From assembly GCF_013002715.1 (NCBI RefSeq), contig NZ_JABENB010000001.1, positions 1,860,001-1,924,000 on the forward strand: 64,000 bases of DNA, written 5' to 3'. Positions 19,991-28,189 of the stretch are shown here, in pieces; positions within the stretch are counted from its first letter, which is position 1, and every line of letters starts with the position of its first letter. The stretch is from Flexivirga aerilata. GTDB lineage: Bacteria; Actinomycetota; Actinomycetes; Actinomycetales; Dermatophilaceae. The notes under the pieces are model-generated. The model was not told where the DNA came from. It was given only the letters and a program-made list of their open reading frames with translations, and made no database searches. The position numbers and the translations under genes were made by a program.

Positions 19991-20613
19991 ATGACCTCGA
20001 CGTGAGGGAGGTCGTGCTCGCCACCCGCAACGCGGGCAAGCTGCGGGAGATGCAGGAGATCGTCGCGTCCGTGCCCGAACTCGCCGGCGTGAAGGTGGTG
20101 TCGGTCGCGTCGTTCGAGGACGTGGACGACGTCGTGGAGACCGGCGTGACCTTCGAGGAGAATGCCGCGCTCAAGGCGCACGCGGTCGCCAAGGCCACGG
20201 GTCTGCCTGCGATTGCTGACGATTCAGGTCTTGCCGTCGACGTGCTCGGCGGCTGCCCGGGTGTCTTCTCGGCACGCTGGTCGGGCGCGCACGGCGCGGA
20301 CCAGGCGAACATCGACCTGTTGCTGGCGCAGACCGGCGACGTCGACGCCGAGCGACTCGCCGCGCATTTCGTGTGCTGCGTCGTACTCGCCCTGCCGGAC
20401 GGCACGGAGCGGGTGCGCTTCGGCGAACTGCACGGCCGGCTGACCCGCGACCAGCGGGGTGCGGGTGGCTTCGGCTACGACCCGATCTTCGAGCTGCCCG
20501 ACGGCCGGACCCTCGCCGAGCTGGACTCGCAGGAGAAGAACGCGATCTCGCACCGCGCCAAGGCATTGCACGCGCTGCGCGCCGACCTGGCCGAGGTGCT
20601 GACCGGCTCCTGA
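19987..20613 (+). CDS. rdgB: Non-canonical purine NTP pyrophosphatase (RdgB/HAM1)
   Basis: Hydrolyses dITP, XTP and related mutagenic nucleotides to monophosphates. 208 residues. N-terminal [13 protein letters not shown] binds the nucleotide, [13 protein letters not shown] carries the metal/catalytic Asp, and [13 protein letters not shown] is the C-terminal signature. A GTG start overlaps the rph stop (GTGA). Co-transcription with rph is standard in Actinobacteria. Confidence 0.96.
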   Translation: MNDLDVREVVLATRNAGKLREMQEIVASVPELAGVKVVSVASFEDVDDVVETGVTFEENAALKAHAVAKATGLPAIADDSGLAVDVLGGCPGVFSARWSGAHGADQANIDLLLAQTGDVDAERLAAHFVCCVVLALPDGTERVRFGELHGRLTRDQRGAGGFGYDPIFELPDGRTLAELDSQEKNAISHRAKALHALRADLAEVLTGS

Positions 20614-20642
20614 GCAGCCGGCCATGGCAGCGGCCCCGAGCA

Positions 20643-20670
20643 GCGTTCCTGCGGCTCCTGCCAGGAACGC
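20643..20670 (+). terminator. Hairpin after rdgB
   Basis: GCGTTCCTG pairs perfectly with CAGGAACGC across a 10-base loop, 30 bases after the rdgB stop and 17 before the next start. No T-run follows, so termination would be imperfect. An operator role is also possible. Confidence 0.45.
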
Positions 20671-20686
20671 GTGACACGATCGAGGC

Positions 20687-22249
20687 ATGCACCAGAAGGC
20701 ACCGACCATCACGCCGTCGTGGGCGCTCGCACCACTCGGCGGCCTGCTCGCCGGTGTCGTCACGGTGGGCATCGCGGAGTTTCTCGCCGGTGTCGTGCAG
20801 CGCATGGGGTGGAGCAACGGCACCCCGTCGCCGGTGCTCGCCGTCGGCGGCGCGTTCATCGACCGCACTCCGCCCTGGCTGAAGACCTTCGCCGTCGACA
20901 CCTTCGGCACTCACGACAAGCAGGTGCTGCTCGGCGGCATCGCGGTCGTGCTGGTGCTGCTCAGTCTGCTGATCGGGTGGCTGGCGCGCACCCGCTTCAC
21001 GATGACGCTGGTGGTCTTCGTGGGTTTGGTCGCGGTGGCTGCCGCAGCCGTCACGTCACGTCCGCACGCGGGCGTGCTCGACGTCCTACCCCTGCTGGTC
21101 GGGGCGGTCGCCGGCCTTGGCGTGCTCTCGCAGTGGCGGCGAAACCTGTTGGCGCCCAAGGCTTCCGACGACCGCGTCGTGGCGCTCGACCGGCGGCGTG
21201 CGCTGCTGCTCGGCGGAGGGGCCGCGCTCGGCGCGGTGGTCCTCGGTCTCGCCGGGCGGGCGTGGAGCACCGGGGCACGCGCGGTCCAGGACGCGCGCCG
21301 GGCGTTCCGGGTGCCTCGCGTCGCGCGCCCGGTGGCGGTGCCGCCGGGCGCCTCCGTGGGGGTGTCCGGGGTGACGCCGTTCGTCGTACCCAACGCGGAC
21401 TTCTACCGCATCGACACCGCGCTCACGGTGCCGCAGGTCGACCCGGCGAGCTGGCGGCTACGGGTGACCGGCATGGTCGACCGTGAGGTCGAAATCGACT
21501 GGCAGACCTTGCTGTCCAAGCCGATGCAGGAAGCCATGGTCACGCTGATGTGCGTGTCGAACGAGGTTGGCGGAAGTCTCAATGGCAACGCGATCTGGAC
21601 CGGGTGGCCGGTGCGCGAACTCCTCGCCCAGGCCGGGGTGCGGCCCGGCGCCGACATGGTGCTGTCCCGGAGCGTCGACGGCTTCACCGCCGGCACGCCG
21701 ATCGAGGCACTCACCGACGACCGCAACGCGCTGATCGCCGTCGCGATGAACGGCGAGGCGCTGCCGGCCGAGCACGGCTTCCCGGTGCGTCTTGTGGTGC
21801 CGGGGCTCTACGGATATGTGAGCGCGACCAAGTGGCTCACCGAGCTCAAGGTCACCACCTACGCCAGGGACATGGGTTACTGGACGCCGCGCGGCTGGTC
21901 GGCGAAGGGGCCGGTCAAGACATCGTCGCGCATCGACGTGCCCCGCAGCGGCGCCAAGCTGAAGGTGGGCACCATCGCCGTTGCCGGCGTCGCCTGGCAT
22001 CAGCACACCGGCATCGAAAAGGTCCAGGTGAGAGTCGATTCCGGCGACTGGCAGGACGCTCGCCTCGGCACCTCCGCCGGCGCGGACGTATGGCGGCAGT
22101 GGGTCTACGAGTGGTCTGCGACGCCCGGGCACCACACGCTCACCGTGCGGGCGATCGACGCCGTCGGGCAGGTGCAAAGCTCGGTGGTGGCGCCGCCCGC
22201 GCCCGACGGGTCGAGTGGTTATCACTCGGTGTCGGTCACGGTGTCGTGA
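20687..22249 (+). CDS. Membrane-anchored molybdopterin-dependent oxidoreductase (sulfite oxidase family)
   Basis: 520 residues. The N-terminal third holds about four hydrophobic helices (roughly residues 12-35, 75-95, 100-120, 160-185), followed by an exported oxidoreductase domain. The Mo-ligating Cys is in TLMCVSNEVGG, with the fold-typical GNAIWTGWPV and YGYVSATKWLTEL, then a C-terminal Mo-co dimerisation Ig-like domain. Similar actinobacterial proteins are assigned to sulfite/methionine-sulfoxide-type oxidoreductases, but substrate is unknown. It converges with the flavoprotein gene, overlapping by 14 bases. Confidence 0.9.
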   Translation: MHQKAPTITPSWALAPLGGLLAGVVTVGIAEFLAGVVQRMGWSNGTPSPVLAVGGAFIDRTPPWLKTFAVDTFGTHDKQVLLGGIAVVLVLLSLLIGWLARTRFTMTLVVFVGLVAVAAAAVTSRPHAGVLDVLPLLVGAVAGLGVLSQWRRNLLAPKASDDRVVALDRRRALLLGGGAALGAVVLGLAGRAWSTGARAVQDARRAFRVPRVARPVAVPPGASVGVSGVTPFVVPNADFYRIDTALTVPQVDPASWRLRVTGMVDREVEIDWQTLLSKPMQEAMVTLMCVSNEVGGSLNGNAIWTGWPVRELLAQAGVRPGADMVLSRSVDGFTAGTPIEALTDDRNALIAVAMNGEALPAEHGFPVRLVVPGLYGYVSATKWLTELKVTTYARDMGYWTPRGWSAKGPVKTSSRIDVPRSGAKLKVGTIAVAGVAWHQHTGIEKVQVRVDSGDWQDARLGTSAGADVWRQWVYEWSATPGHHTLTVRAIDAVGQVQSSVVAPPAPDGSSGYHSVSVTVS

Positions 22250-23471
22250 CCTGCTGCCCGAGCTCGTCCAGTGGCACGGACTCGTCGGCCAAGGCGACCG
22301 CATCGACCTGGGCATGACTCTCGATCAACCCGCGGATCGTGTCGGCGGCGCCCCAGGAGTTCGCGTTGAGACCGGCCTGAATGACATTGTCCTGCAACCA
22401 GAAGGCCATGAAACTGCTATCGGTGGGGTCGCCCCGCAGGACCAACCGGTGCGTCGCATCGGGGCGGCCGGTGACTTCGATGGTCACGTCATACTGGGTG
22501 GAGAAGAAGTAAGGCACCCGCTCGTAGACGCCGTCAGCGCCGAGCATCGACGAGCCGGCGAAGCCGCCTTGCTGCATCGCGTTGTCCCAGTGCTCGACCC
22601 GGATGGCCTCCGCGTAGCGAGGATGGTCCGCCCTCGCGACGTCGCCAGCGGCGTACACCTCGGGTGCGCTCGTGCGTAGTCGGTCGTCGACCAGGACGCC
22701 GCGGTCGACGCGGATGCCCGCCTGCTCGGCCAGTTCGGTGTTGGGCTCGGCGCCGACGGCGACCAACACCAGGTCGGTCTCGATGACGTCGCCACCGTCG
22801 GTGCGGACCCCCGTGACGCGGCCGCCTTTGCCGTCGATGCCGGTGACGAGCCGACCGGCGCGCAAGTCCACTCCGTTGTCGGTGTGCCGGACACCGAACG
22901 CCCGGCCGATTTCGGCGCCCAGGACAGACTCGAGTGGAACTGTCAGCGGATCGAGCACTGTCACCTCAGCCCCCAGCGAACGGGCCGTGGCCGCAACCTC
23001 CGACCCCACCCAACCCGCACCCACGATGGTCAGGTGCACTCCGGGCGCGAGACGTGCGCGAAGCGCGTCGGAGTCGTCGATCGTGCGAAGGTAGTGCACG
23101 CCGTCCAGGTCGATCCCGGGCAACGCAGGGATGCGCGGGCGAGCGCCGGTCGCGAGGAGCAACTGATCGTAGGCGATGTCGTCGCCGTCATCCACGGACA
23201 GGCGCTGCGAGGCGGTGTCGATCGCGGTCGCCCGGGTGCCAAGACGGAGGTCGACGGCCAACTCCCGATAGCGATCCTCGGGGTGCACCAGCAGCTCCTC
23301 GTGTCCGTCCTTGCCCCGAAGGTATCCCTTGGACAGACCTGGCCGCTGATACGGCAGGTGCGACTCCGCGCCGACGAGGACGATAGCGCCGTCGTGACCA
23401 CGGTCGCGCAGCGCACTGGCGGCGTGGGCACCGGCGAGGCTGGCGCCCACGATCACAATTGTGCTGGGCAT
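22236..23471 (-). CDS. Ferredoxin-reductase-type FAD/NAD(P) oxidoreductase
   Basis: 411-residue flavoprotein of the rubredoxin/ferredoxin reductase type that feeds P450s and ring hydroxylases (BenD/ThcD-like). FAD site VIVGASLAGAHAASAL at the N-terminus, NAD(P) site VGAGWVGSEVAATARSLGA near 150, second FAD motif VYAAGDVA near 270, and a C-terminal reductase domain. No Fe-S motif of its own. It is the last gene of a minus-strand operon, 28 bases after the multicopper oxidase, divergent from the phz operon. It may supply electrons for phenazine tailoring or reduce phenazines, which is inference. No ferredoxin gene is adjacent. Confidence 0.9.
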   Translation of the reverse strand: MPSTIVIVGASLAGAHAASALRDRGHDGAIVLVGAESHLPYQRPGLSKGYLRGKDGHEELLVHPEDRYRELAVDLRLGTRATAIDTASQRLSVDDGDDIAYDQLLLATGARPRIPALPGIDLDGVHYLRTIDDSDALRARLAPGVHLTIVGAGWVGSEVAATARSLGAEVTVLDPLTVPLESVLGAEIGRAFGVRHTDNGVDLRAGRLVTGIDGKGGRVTGVRTDGGDVIETDLVLVAVGAEPNTELAEQAGIRVDRGVLVDDRLRTSAPEVYAAGDVARADHPRYAEAIRVEHWDNAMQQGGFAGSSMLGADGVYERVPYFFSTQYDVTIEVTGRPDATHRLVLRGDPTDSSFMAFWLQDNVIQAGLNANSWGAADTIRGLIESHAQVDAVALADESVPLDELGQQVTTP

Positions 23472-23499
23472 GGCTCTGCCTTTCGTTGAGAGTTGCTGA

Positions 23500-25053
23500 T
23501 CAGATGACTTTGAAGTTGGCCATCATGGCCATGTCTTCGTGCTCGGAGTTATGGCAATGGAAGACGAATCGACCTCGGTATGCGTCGAATCGGGTGATGA
23601 CCTCGGCGGCTTCGCCAGGACGCAGGTCGATGGTGTCCTTCACGCCTGTGTCGAAGGCTCCCGGCGGCTTGCCCCCACGGGACAGCACCTGGAAACCGAC
23701 CTGGTGCAGGTGGATCGGGTGGTGCAAGTCGGTGATGAAGCGCCAGATCTCGACCGCGCCCAGTCTTGGCTCCGCAGCGAAGTAGTCCGGGGCGAAGGGG
23801 CGGCCGTTGATCACCCAACCGGCGTGGCCACCGTGCACTTTGCCCGCGCGGAACGAGAACTCCCGGGTCACTGTGGCATCCGAGCGCTGAAGCGGCTGGA
23901 TCTGTCTGAGCGCAGCTGGGATCCGGCTCTCATCGGCCGCGCGACGGACGACGTTGAAGCGCATGACGCGGCTGGTAGTTCCCCTGCCGAGGGAGTTGAC
24001 CAGTTCCACCTTGGCGCCTACCCGGACCTTTGCGAAGTCGATGACGAGGTCAAATCGTTCGGCCGGTGCGATGACGAGGTGCTGATGCTCTCGTGGCCGG
24101 TCGAGCAGGCCCTGATCGGCGCCGATCTGCACGAACGGCACCGGCTTGCCGTCGACCCGGAACGCGAGGTCGTAGCGACGAGCATTGGACGCGTTGAGGA
24201 TTCGCAGGCGATACCGGGCAGCGTCGACCGGATGCTCAGGCCAGGGTGCACCGTTGACCAGGATGACGTCGCCGAACACGCCCTCGATATACGTCTCCCG
24301 CACACCCGGTGTGCGGGTCAGCGTCGGGTCCTTCGACGGGTAGGCGAACTGGCCGTCGGCGGCGAATGCGCGGTCGGCGATCGCCAGCGGCAGATCGCGG
24401 ACGCCGGAGGGCAGCCCGAGCCCCTGCTCGTGGTCGTCGGAGACCAGATGGAATCCGGCCAGGCCGCGGTAGACCGCGGGGCCGGTGAAGTCCATCCGGT
24501 GATCGTGGTACCAGAGGGTGGCGGCTGGCTGCTGCAGGGGATACACATAACGCCGCGAGCCGCGGGTGAGCTTCGCGAGCTGGTCGCCCATGGGTGCGGA
24601 GGCCGCCCAACCGTTACGGGGCAGGACCAGATCGGTTGGATATCCGTCGGATTCGGCAGGCGTGCGTGCTCCGTGCAGGTGGACAACCGTCGGCACCGGC
24701 AGCTGGTTGTCGTGCTCGACCTCGGTGCGGCGGCCGCTGCGGCTGACGATCGTCGGCCCGGGAAATCTCCCGTCATACCCCCAGATCGGGGTCTGCACAC
24801 CCGGCAGGATCTCGGCGATCGCCTCGCGCTGCACCATGCGGTAGCTGTCATGGTCGGACCCACTGCTGACCGGCCGGGCGACGGGCGGGATCGGGAGCGG
24901 GAGTTTGTACGGCGCCGGAAGCTTCAGCTGACTGCGCACCAGGTGCCCGGTGCTGCCCGAGCCGATGACTGCCGGCAGACCGACCCCCGCGCCGACGGTC
25001 AGGCCCGCGCCGACGACCCCACCGACGAACATGCGGCGTGACATGTGGGTCAT
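23500..25053 (-). CDS. Multicopper oxidase (CotA / phenoxazinone-synthase-like), exported by Tat
   Basis: Three-cupredoxin-domain laccase-type oxidase, 517 residues. The start at 25053 gives a twin-arginine-like signal (SRRMFVGG then a hydrophobic stretch), so it probably folds in the cytoplasm and acts outside. All copper motifs are present: VVHLHG, LWYHDHRM, HPIHLHQVGF and the type 1/3 HCHNSEHEDMAM. The architecture is that of bilirubin oxidase, CotA and Streptomyces phenoxazinone synthase, which oxidatively couples o-aminophenols. Its start overlaps the upstream membrane gene by 4 bases. The divergent position beside phz genes makes oxidative phenazine chemistry or detoxification plausible but unproven. 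Confidence 0.92.
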   Translation of the reverse strand: MTHMSRRMFVGGVVGAGLTVGAGVGLPAVIGSGSTGHLVRSQLKLPAPYKLPLPIPPVARPVSSGSDHDSYRMVQREAIAEILPGVQTPIWGYDGRFPGPTIVSRSGRRTEVEHDNQLPVPTVVHLHGARTPAESDGYPTDLVLPRNGWAASAPMGDQLAKLTRGSRRYVYPLQQPAATLWYHDHRMDFTGPAVYRGLAGFHLVSDDHEQGLGLPSGVRDLPLAIADRAFAADGQFAYPSKDPTLTRTPGVRETYIEGVFGDVILVNGAPWPEHPVDAARYRLRILNASNARRYDLAFRVDGKPVPFVQIGADQGLLDRPREHQHLVIAPAERFDLVIDFAKVRVGAKVELVNSLGRGTTSRVMRFNVVRRAADESRIPAALRQIQPLQRSDATVTREFSFRAGKVHGGHAGWVINGRPFAPDYFAAEPRLGAVEIWRFITDLHHPIHLHQVGFQVLSRGGKPPGAFDTGVKDTIDLRPGEAAEVITRFDAYRGRFVFHCHNSEHEDMAMMANFKVI

Positions 25054-25478
25054 GGCTGCTCCGACGAGCGGGACGGACGCTTCCACCGGAAGATCCACAC
25101 GGCGAAGAGGACGACGCCGACTGCGATGCTGACCCCGAGTGGAATGTGCAGGTAGAGCGCGCCGGCGACGCCGGCGAAATACTGGGCGGTCTCGGCGATC
25201 ACGATCAGCGCGGTGAAACCCGCGGCGGCCCACGAGTGGCTCGACCAGCCGAACCCGAGGGTGAGGAGCAGCTGCAGCAGGCCGCCGTACCAGACCAGGT
25301 CGGCGCCGTGCTGGTGCAGGCCGAGCATGTCGTAACGGCCGCTGAGGAAGAGTCCGGCGAACGACGCCTGCCCCATGACGGCGACGACCTGGATCACCGC
25401 GAGCACGCGCACGACACCGAGCAACACGCCGGTCGTCCTGGACGGTCGTGCTTCCGGCGCTGCGTCGACTGCGACCAT
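25050..25478 (-). CDS. Small four-helix membrane protein
   Basis: 142 residues with about four hydrophobic helices and a short basic C-terminus (RWKRPSRSSEQP). The start at 25478 is chosen because an AAGGAGAG ribosome site lies just upstream. Two ATGs further upstream lack one. It is the first gene of the operon membrane protein, multicopper oxidase, flavoprotein, with a 4-base overlap to the oxidase. I do not recognise the family; the topology resembles DoxX-like proteins. A role in export or as a quinone/electron link to the oxidase is conceivable. Confidence 0.7.
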   Translation of the reverse strand: MVAVDAAPEARPSRTTGVLLGVVRVLAVIQVVAVMGQASFAGLFLSGRYDMLGLHQHGADLVWYGGLLQLLLTLGFGWSSHSWAAAGFTALIVIAETAQYFAGVAGALYLHIPLGVSIAVGVVLFAVWIFRWKRPSRSSEQP

Positions 25479-25842
25479 CGTCTCTCCTTCGGAGCGCATC
25501 AAGATGCTTCGAAGTTATGTCGCTGCGGATATGACGTCCAAGACCAGTTGGGTTATGGCGGCATGTCTCTCGAGCTATCAGATTGCATCGTCGAGGACTG
25601 CGAAAACATCGGGATATGTCGCGAAAAGCGTTGGTATTGAAAAGGATTCAGCGACTCGCGGGCGCCGGATTGTGGTATGTGAACAGTGCCTGTCGTGGTG
25701 GTTTCCCACGGCTTCATCCAGCGGGTCTTGTGGCGACTTCCAGGCGACCCACAGGCTTTCACCTGGTCGATCGACCGGGGCTGGCGGAAGTGCGGCGCGG
25801 CCCCTCGGTGGTGCAAGCAGATGTGAGTAAGGGGAAGACGAG
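25479..25842. promoter_or_regulatory. Divergent promoter region between the phz and oxidase operons
   Basis: 364 bases with no convincing gene. It is notably A/T-richer than the flanking oxidase genes. Three similar motifs occur: TTATGTCGC (25515), ATATGACG (25529) and ATATGTCGC (25614), plus the palindrome GGTCGATCGACC near 25769. They are candidate operators for the LysR protein at the other end of the cluster. I cannot assign -10/-35 elements with confidence. A good ribosome site (AAGGGGAAG) ends the region in front of phzB. Confidence 0.5.
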
Positions 25843-26346
25843 ATGTCGGAAGACAAGATTCTGCGCAAGCCGGATCCGGAAGTGTTCGCAAGCGACGTGG
25901 ATCTGCGACGCAAGAACCAGGCGACGGTTGAGACGTACATGGTCTGCACTGGGCAGGCTCGGCTCCGTCGGCATGAGCTGTTCGCGGAGGACGGGGAGGG
26001 CGGTCTGTGGACCTCGGACAAGAACGAGCCAATTGTTACGAAGGGCCGGGAGCGGCTCGCAGAGCACGCGAAATGGTCGCTGCGCTGTTTTCCGGACTGG
26101 GAGTGGTACAACATCGAGATTTTTGCAACCCACGACCCCAACCGTTTCTGGGTGGAATGCGACGGGCGTGGAACAATCGATTTCGATGGATATCCAACGG
26201 GTTTCTACGAAAATCACTTCATGCATTCATTTGAGCTTGCAGACGGGAAAATTCTTCGCAATCGCGAGTTCATGAATCCCCTGAGGCAGATGGCTGCTCT
26301 GGAAATCGACGTTCCGCAAATCTCCAGGGAGGGAATTCCGCTATGA
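25843..26346 (+). CDS. phzB: Phenazine biosynthesis protein PhzB (PhzA/B family)
   Basis: NTF2-fold protein of 167 residues that accelerates condensation of two PhzF products to the tricyclic phenazine precursor. It reads very close to Pseudomonas PhzB: QARLRRHELFAEDG, LAEHAKWS, CFPDWEWYN, WVECDGRG and ILRNREFMN are all recognisable. Residues matching the known catalytic set (Arg43, His75, Ser79, Glu142) are present. It opens the operon behind an AAGGGGAAG ribosome site and overlaps phzC by 4 bases. Base composition is lower in GC than flanking genes. Confidence 0.95.
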   Translation: MSEDKILRKPDPEVFASDVDLRRKNQATVETYMVCTGQARLRRHELFAEDGEGGLWTSDKNEPIVTKGRERLAEHAKWSLRCFPDWEWYNIEIFATHDPNRFWVECDGRGTIDFDGYPTGFYENHFMHSFELADGKILRNREFMNPLRQMAALEIDVPQISREGIPL

Positions 26347-27548
26347 CGACGAACCTCATGCCGCGTGAAAGAACCGGGCCGCTCGCGTCGATCGAAGAGC
26401 GGATGGCAGCCGCGCTCCAGCAACCGCAATGGCCCGATCCAGATCGGGTCGACGCGGTCCGTGCCGCGCTGCGCGGACGCCCGGCGTTGGTTCGGCCCGA
26501 GCATGTCATCGAGTTGCGCACGCGACTGGCGGCGGTGGCCGGTGGGGAGGCGGTCGTCATCCAAGCCGGCGACTGCGCAGAGCACCCCGAGGAGACGGAT
26601 CCGATCTCAGTGGGCCGCAAGGTCGCGTTGATCAGTTCGCTCGCCGGGATCCTCGGTGCTGAGTTGGGTTGCCCAGTGGTCAAAGTGGGCCGGATCGCAG
26701 GTCAGTTCTCCAAGCCTCGATCGCGTGCGACTGAACTGGTGGACGGTGTCGAACTCACGGCGTACCGCGGTGAGATGGTCAACTCCCAGCAGCCGACGGA
26801 GTCCGACCGGCGCCCCGACCCGATGCGGATGTTGACCGGCTATCTCGTGGCTTCGGACGTCATGCGCCACTTGGGCTGGCTGACGTCCACCCGTGGTGCC
26901 AGGAGCATGGCCAGGACGTGGACCTCACACGAGGCGCTCCTCTTGGACTACGAGCTGCCAATGGTCCGGACGGACGACTACGGCCGGCTCTTTCTCGCGT
27001 CGACCCATTGGCCGTGGGTGGGTGCTCGCACCCGGAACCTGAATGGTCCACACCTGGAACTCATGAGTCGCATCATTAATCCGGTCGCCGTCAAGATCGG
27101 GCCAGATGTTGGGGTTCCGGAGATTCGCGAGCTTTGCCGCTTGCTCGATCCGCACCGGCTGCCCGGCCGGCTGACGCTGATCTCGCGGATGGGTGCGGGC
27201 CGAATCGGTGAGGGGCTACCCAGTCTGGTCGGTGCGGTTCGCGATGCCGGACATCCGGTGATCTGGATGTGCGATCCGATGCACGGGAACACCATCACGG
27301 TCGCGGGCCGAAAAACGCGAATGGCACGGGACATCGTCTCGGAAGCGGAGAATTTTGTCCGAATAGTCCGCAATGCCGGGGTGCATCCCGGAGGACTCCA
27401 CTTGGAGGCTACGCCCGACGCTGTCACTGAATGTGACCTTGTGGACGGCCCTGCTGAGCCGGGCACGTACCGCACTCTGTGCGACCCGCGGTTGAACCCT
27501 GAGCAGGCGACTCGCATTGCCTCGGCGTGGGCGCGGGGTGTGCGGTGA
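26343..27548 (+). CDS. phzC: Class II DAHP synthase for phenazine synthesis
   Basis: Condenses phosphoenolpyruvate and erythrose-4-phosphate to DAHP, feeding the shikimate pathway toward phenazines. 401 residues, the length of PhzC. Plant-type (class II) motifs are visible: IQAGDCAEHPEE, VKVGRIAGQFSKPRS, the metal-binding CDPMHGNT and LHLEATPD. As in PhzC proteins, the long N-terminal regulatory extension of housekeeping class II enzymes is absent, so escape from aromatic feedback is expected. ATGA overlap with phzB, GTGA overlap with phzD. Confidence 0.94.
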   Translation: MTTNLMPRERTGPLASIEERMAAALQQPQWPDPDRVDAVRAALRGRPALVRPEHVIELRTRLAAVAGGEAVVIQAGDCAEHPEETDPISVGRKVALISSLAGILGAELGCPVVKVGRIAGQFSKPRSRATELVDGVELTAYRGEMVNSQQPTESDRRPDPMRMLTGYLVASDVMRHLGWLTSTRGARSMARTWTSHEALLLDYELPMVRTDDYGRLFLASTHWPWVGARTRNLNGPHLELMSRIINPVAVKIGPDVGVPEIRELCRLLDPHRLPGRLTLISRMGAGRIGEGLPSLVGAVRDAGHPVIWMCDPMHGNTITVAGRKTRMARDIVSEAENFVRIVRNAGVHPGGLHLEATPDAVTECDLVDGPAEPGTYRTLCDPRLNPEQATRIASAWARGVR

Positions 27549-28189
27549 ACGCCACAGCGAGCGGGGCGACTGGGTTGCCAGTCATCGACAGCTATCGGCT
27601 GCCTGCCCGAAGACCGACGGTGCCGGTGGCATTGGGTTGGACCGTTTCGCCGGAGCGCGCCGTCGTCCTTGTCCACGATATGCAGCGGTACTTCGTGGAG
27701 CCATTCCCCGAACGCATGCGAGCGGACCTCGTGGGCAACATTGCCGCGGTCAGTCAAGCGCTCCGTGAGCGAGGGGCGATGGTGGCGTTTTCTGCACAGC
27801 CGGGCGATATGACGAGCAGTGAGCGCGGCCTGCTGAACGATTTTTGGGGGCCGGGAATGAAGGCCTCGGCCGATCAGCGTCAGATTGTGGCAGAGCTTAC
27901 TCCTCATCCAAGTGACTGGCATTTCACGAAATGGCGATACAGCGCGTTCCACAGGTCGGATCTGCTGCAGTGCATGCGGGAGTCCGGACGGGACCAGTTG
28001 ATTTTGTGCGGCGTGTATGCACATGTCGGCATTCTGGCGACGGCTCTCGACGCATTCACAAACGACGTACAGACCTTCATCGTCGCGGATGCCGTCGCCG
28101 ATTTCTCTGAGCAGGAGCATCAGTGGGCTCTGGACTATGCGGGCCGTCGGTGTGCTCAGATCGTTATGAGCACCGAGGTGGTCGCATGA
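27545..28189 (+). CDS. phzD: Isochorismatase PhzD (ADIC hydrolase)
   Basis: Hydrolyses the vinyl ether of 2-amino-2-deoxyisochorismate (ADIC) to trans-2,3-dihydro-3-hydroxyanthranilate. 214 residues. The catalytic Asp is in LVHDMQRYF and the catalytic Lys in TKWRYSAF. LCGVYAHVG has Gly where cysteine hydrolases of the fold have Cys, as in true PhzD. The GTG at 27545 is chosen because it overlaps the phzC stop. PhzD-type GLLNDFWGPGMKAS is present. ATGA overlap with phzE. Confidence 0.95.
   Translation: MNATASGATGLPVIDSYRLPARRPTVPVALGWTVSPERAVVLVHDMQRYFVEPFPERMRADLVGNIAAVSQALRERGAMVAFSAQPGDMTSSERGLLNDFWGPGMKASADQRQIVAELTPHPSDWHFTKWRYSAFHRSDLLQCMRESGRDQLILCGVYAHVGILATALDAFTNDVQTFIVADAVADFSEQEHQWALDYAGRRCAQIVMSTEVVA

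Noticed and set aside
25375..25830. Open frames across the phz/oxidase divergent region on both strands
   Set aside because: None has a ribosome site, recognisable family or composition of a coding sequence, and they overlap the starts of the flanking genes. The region is treated as regulatory.
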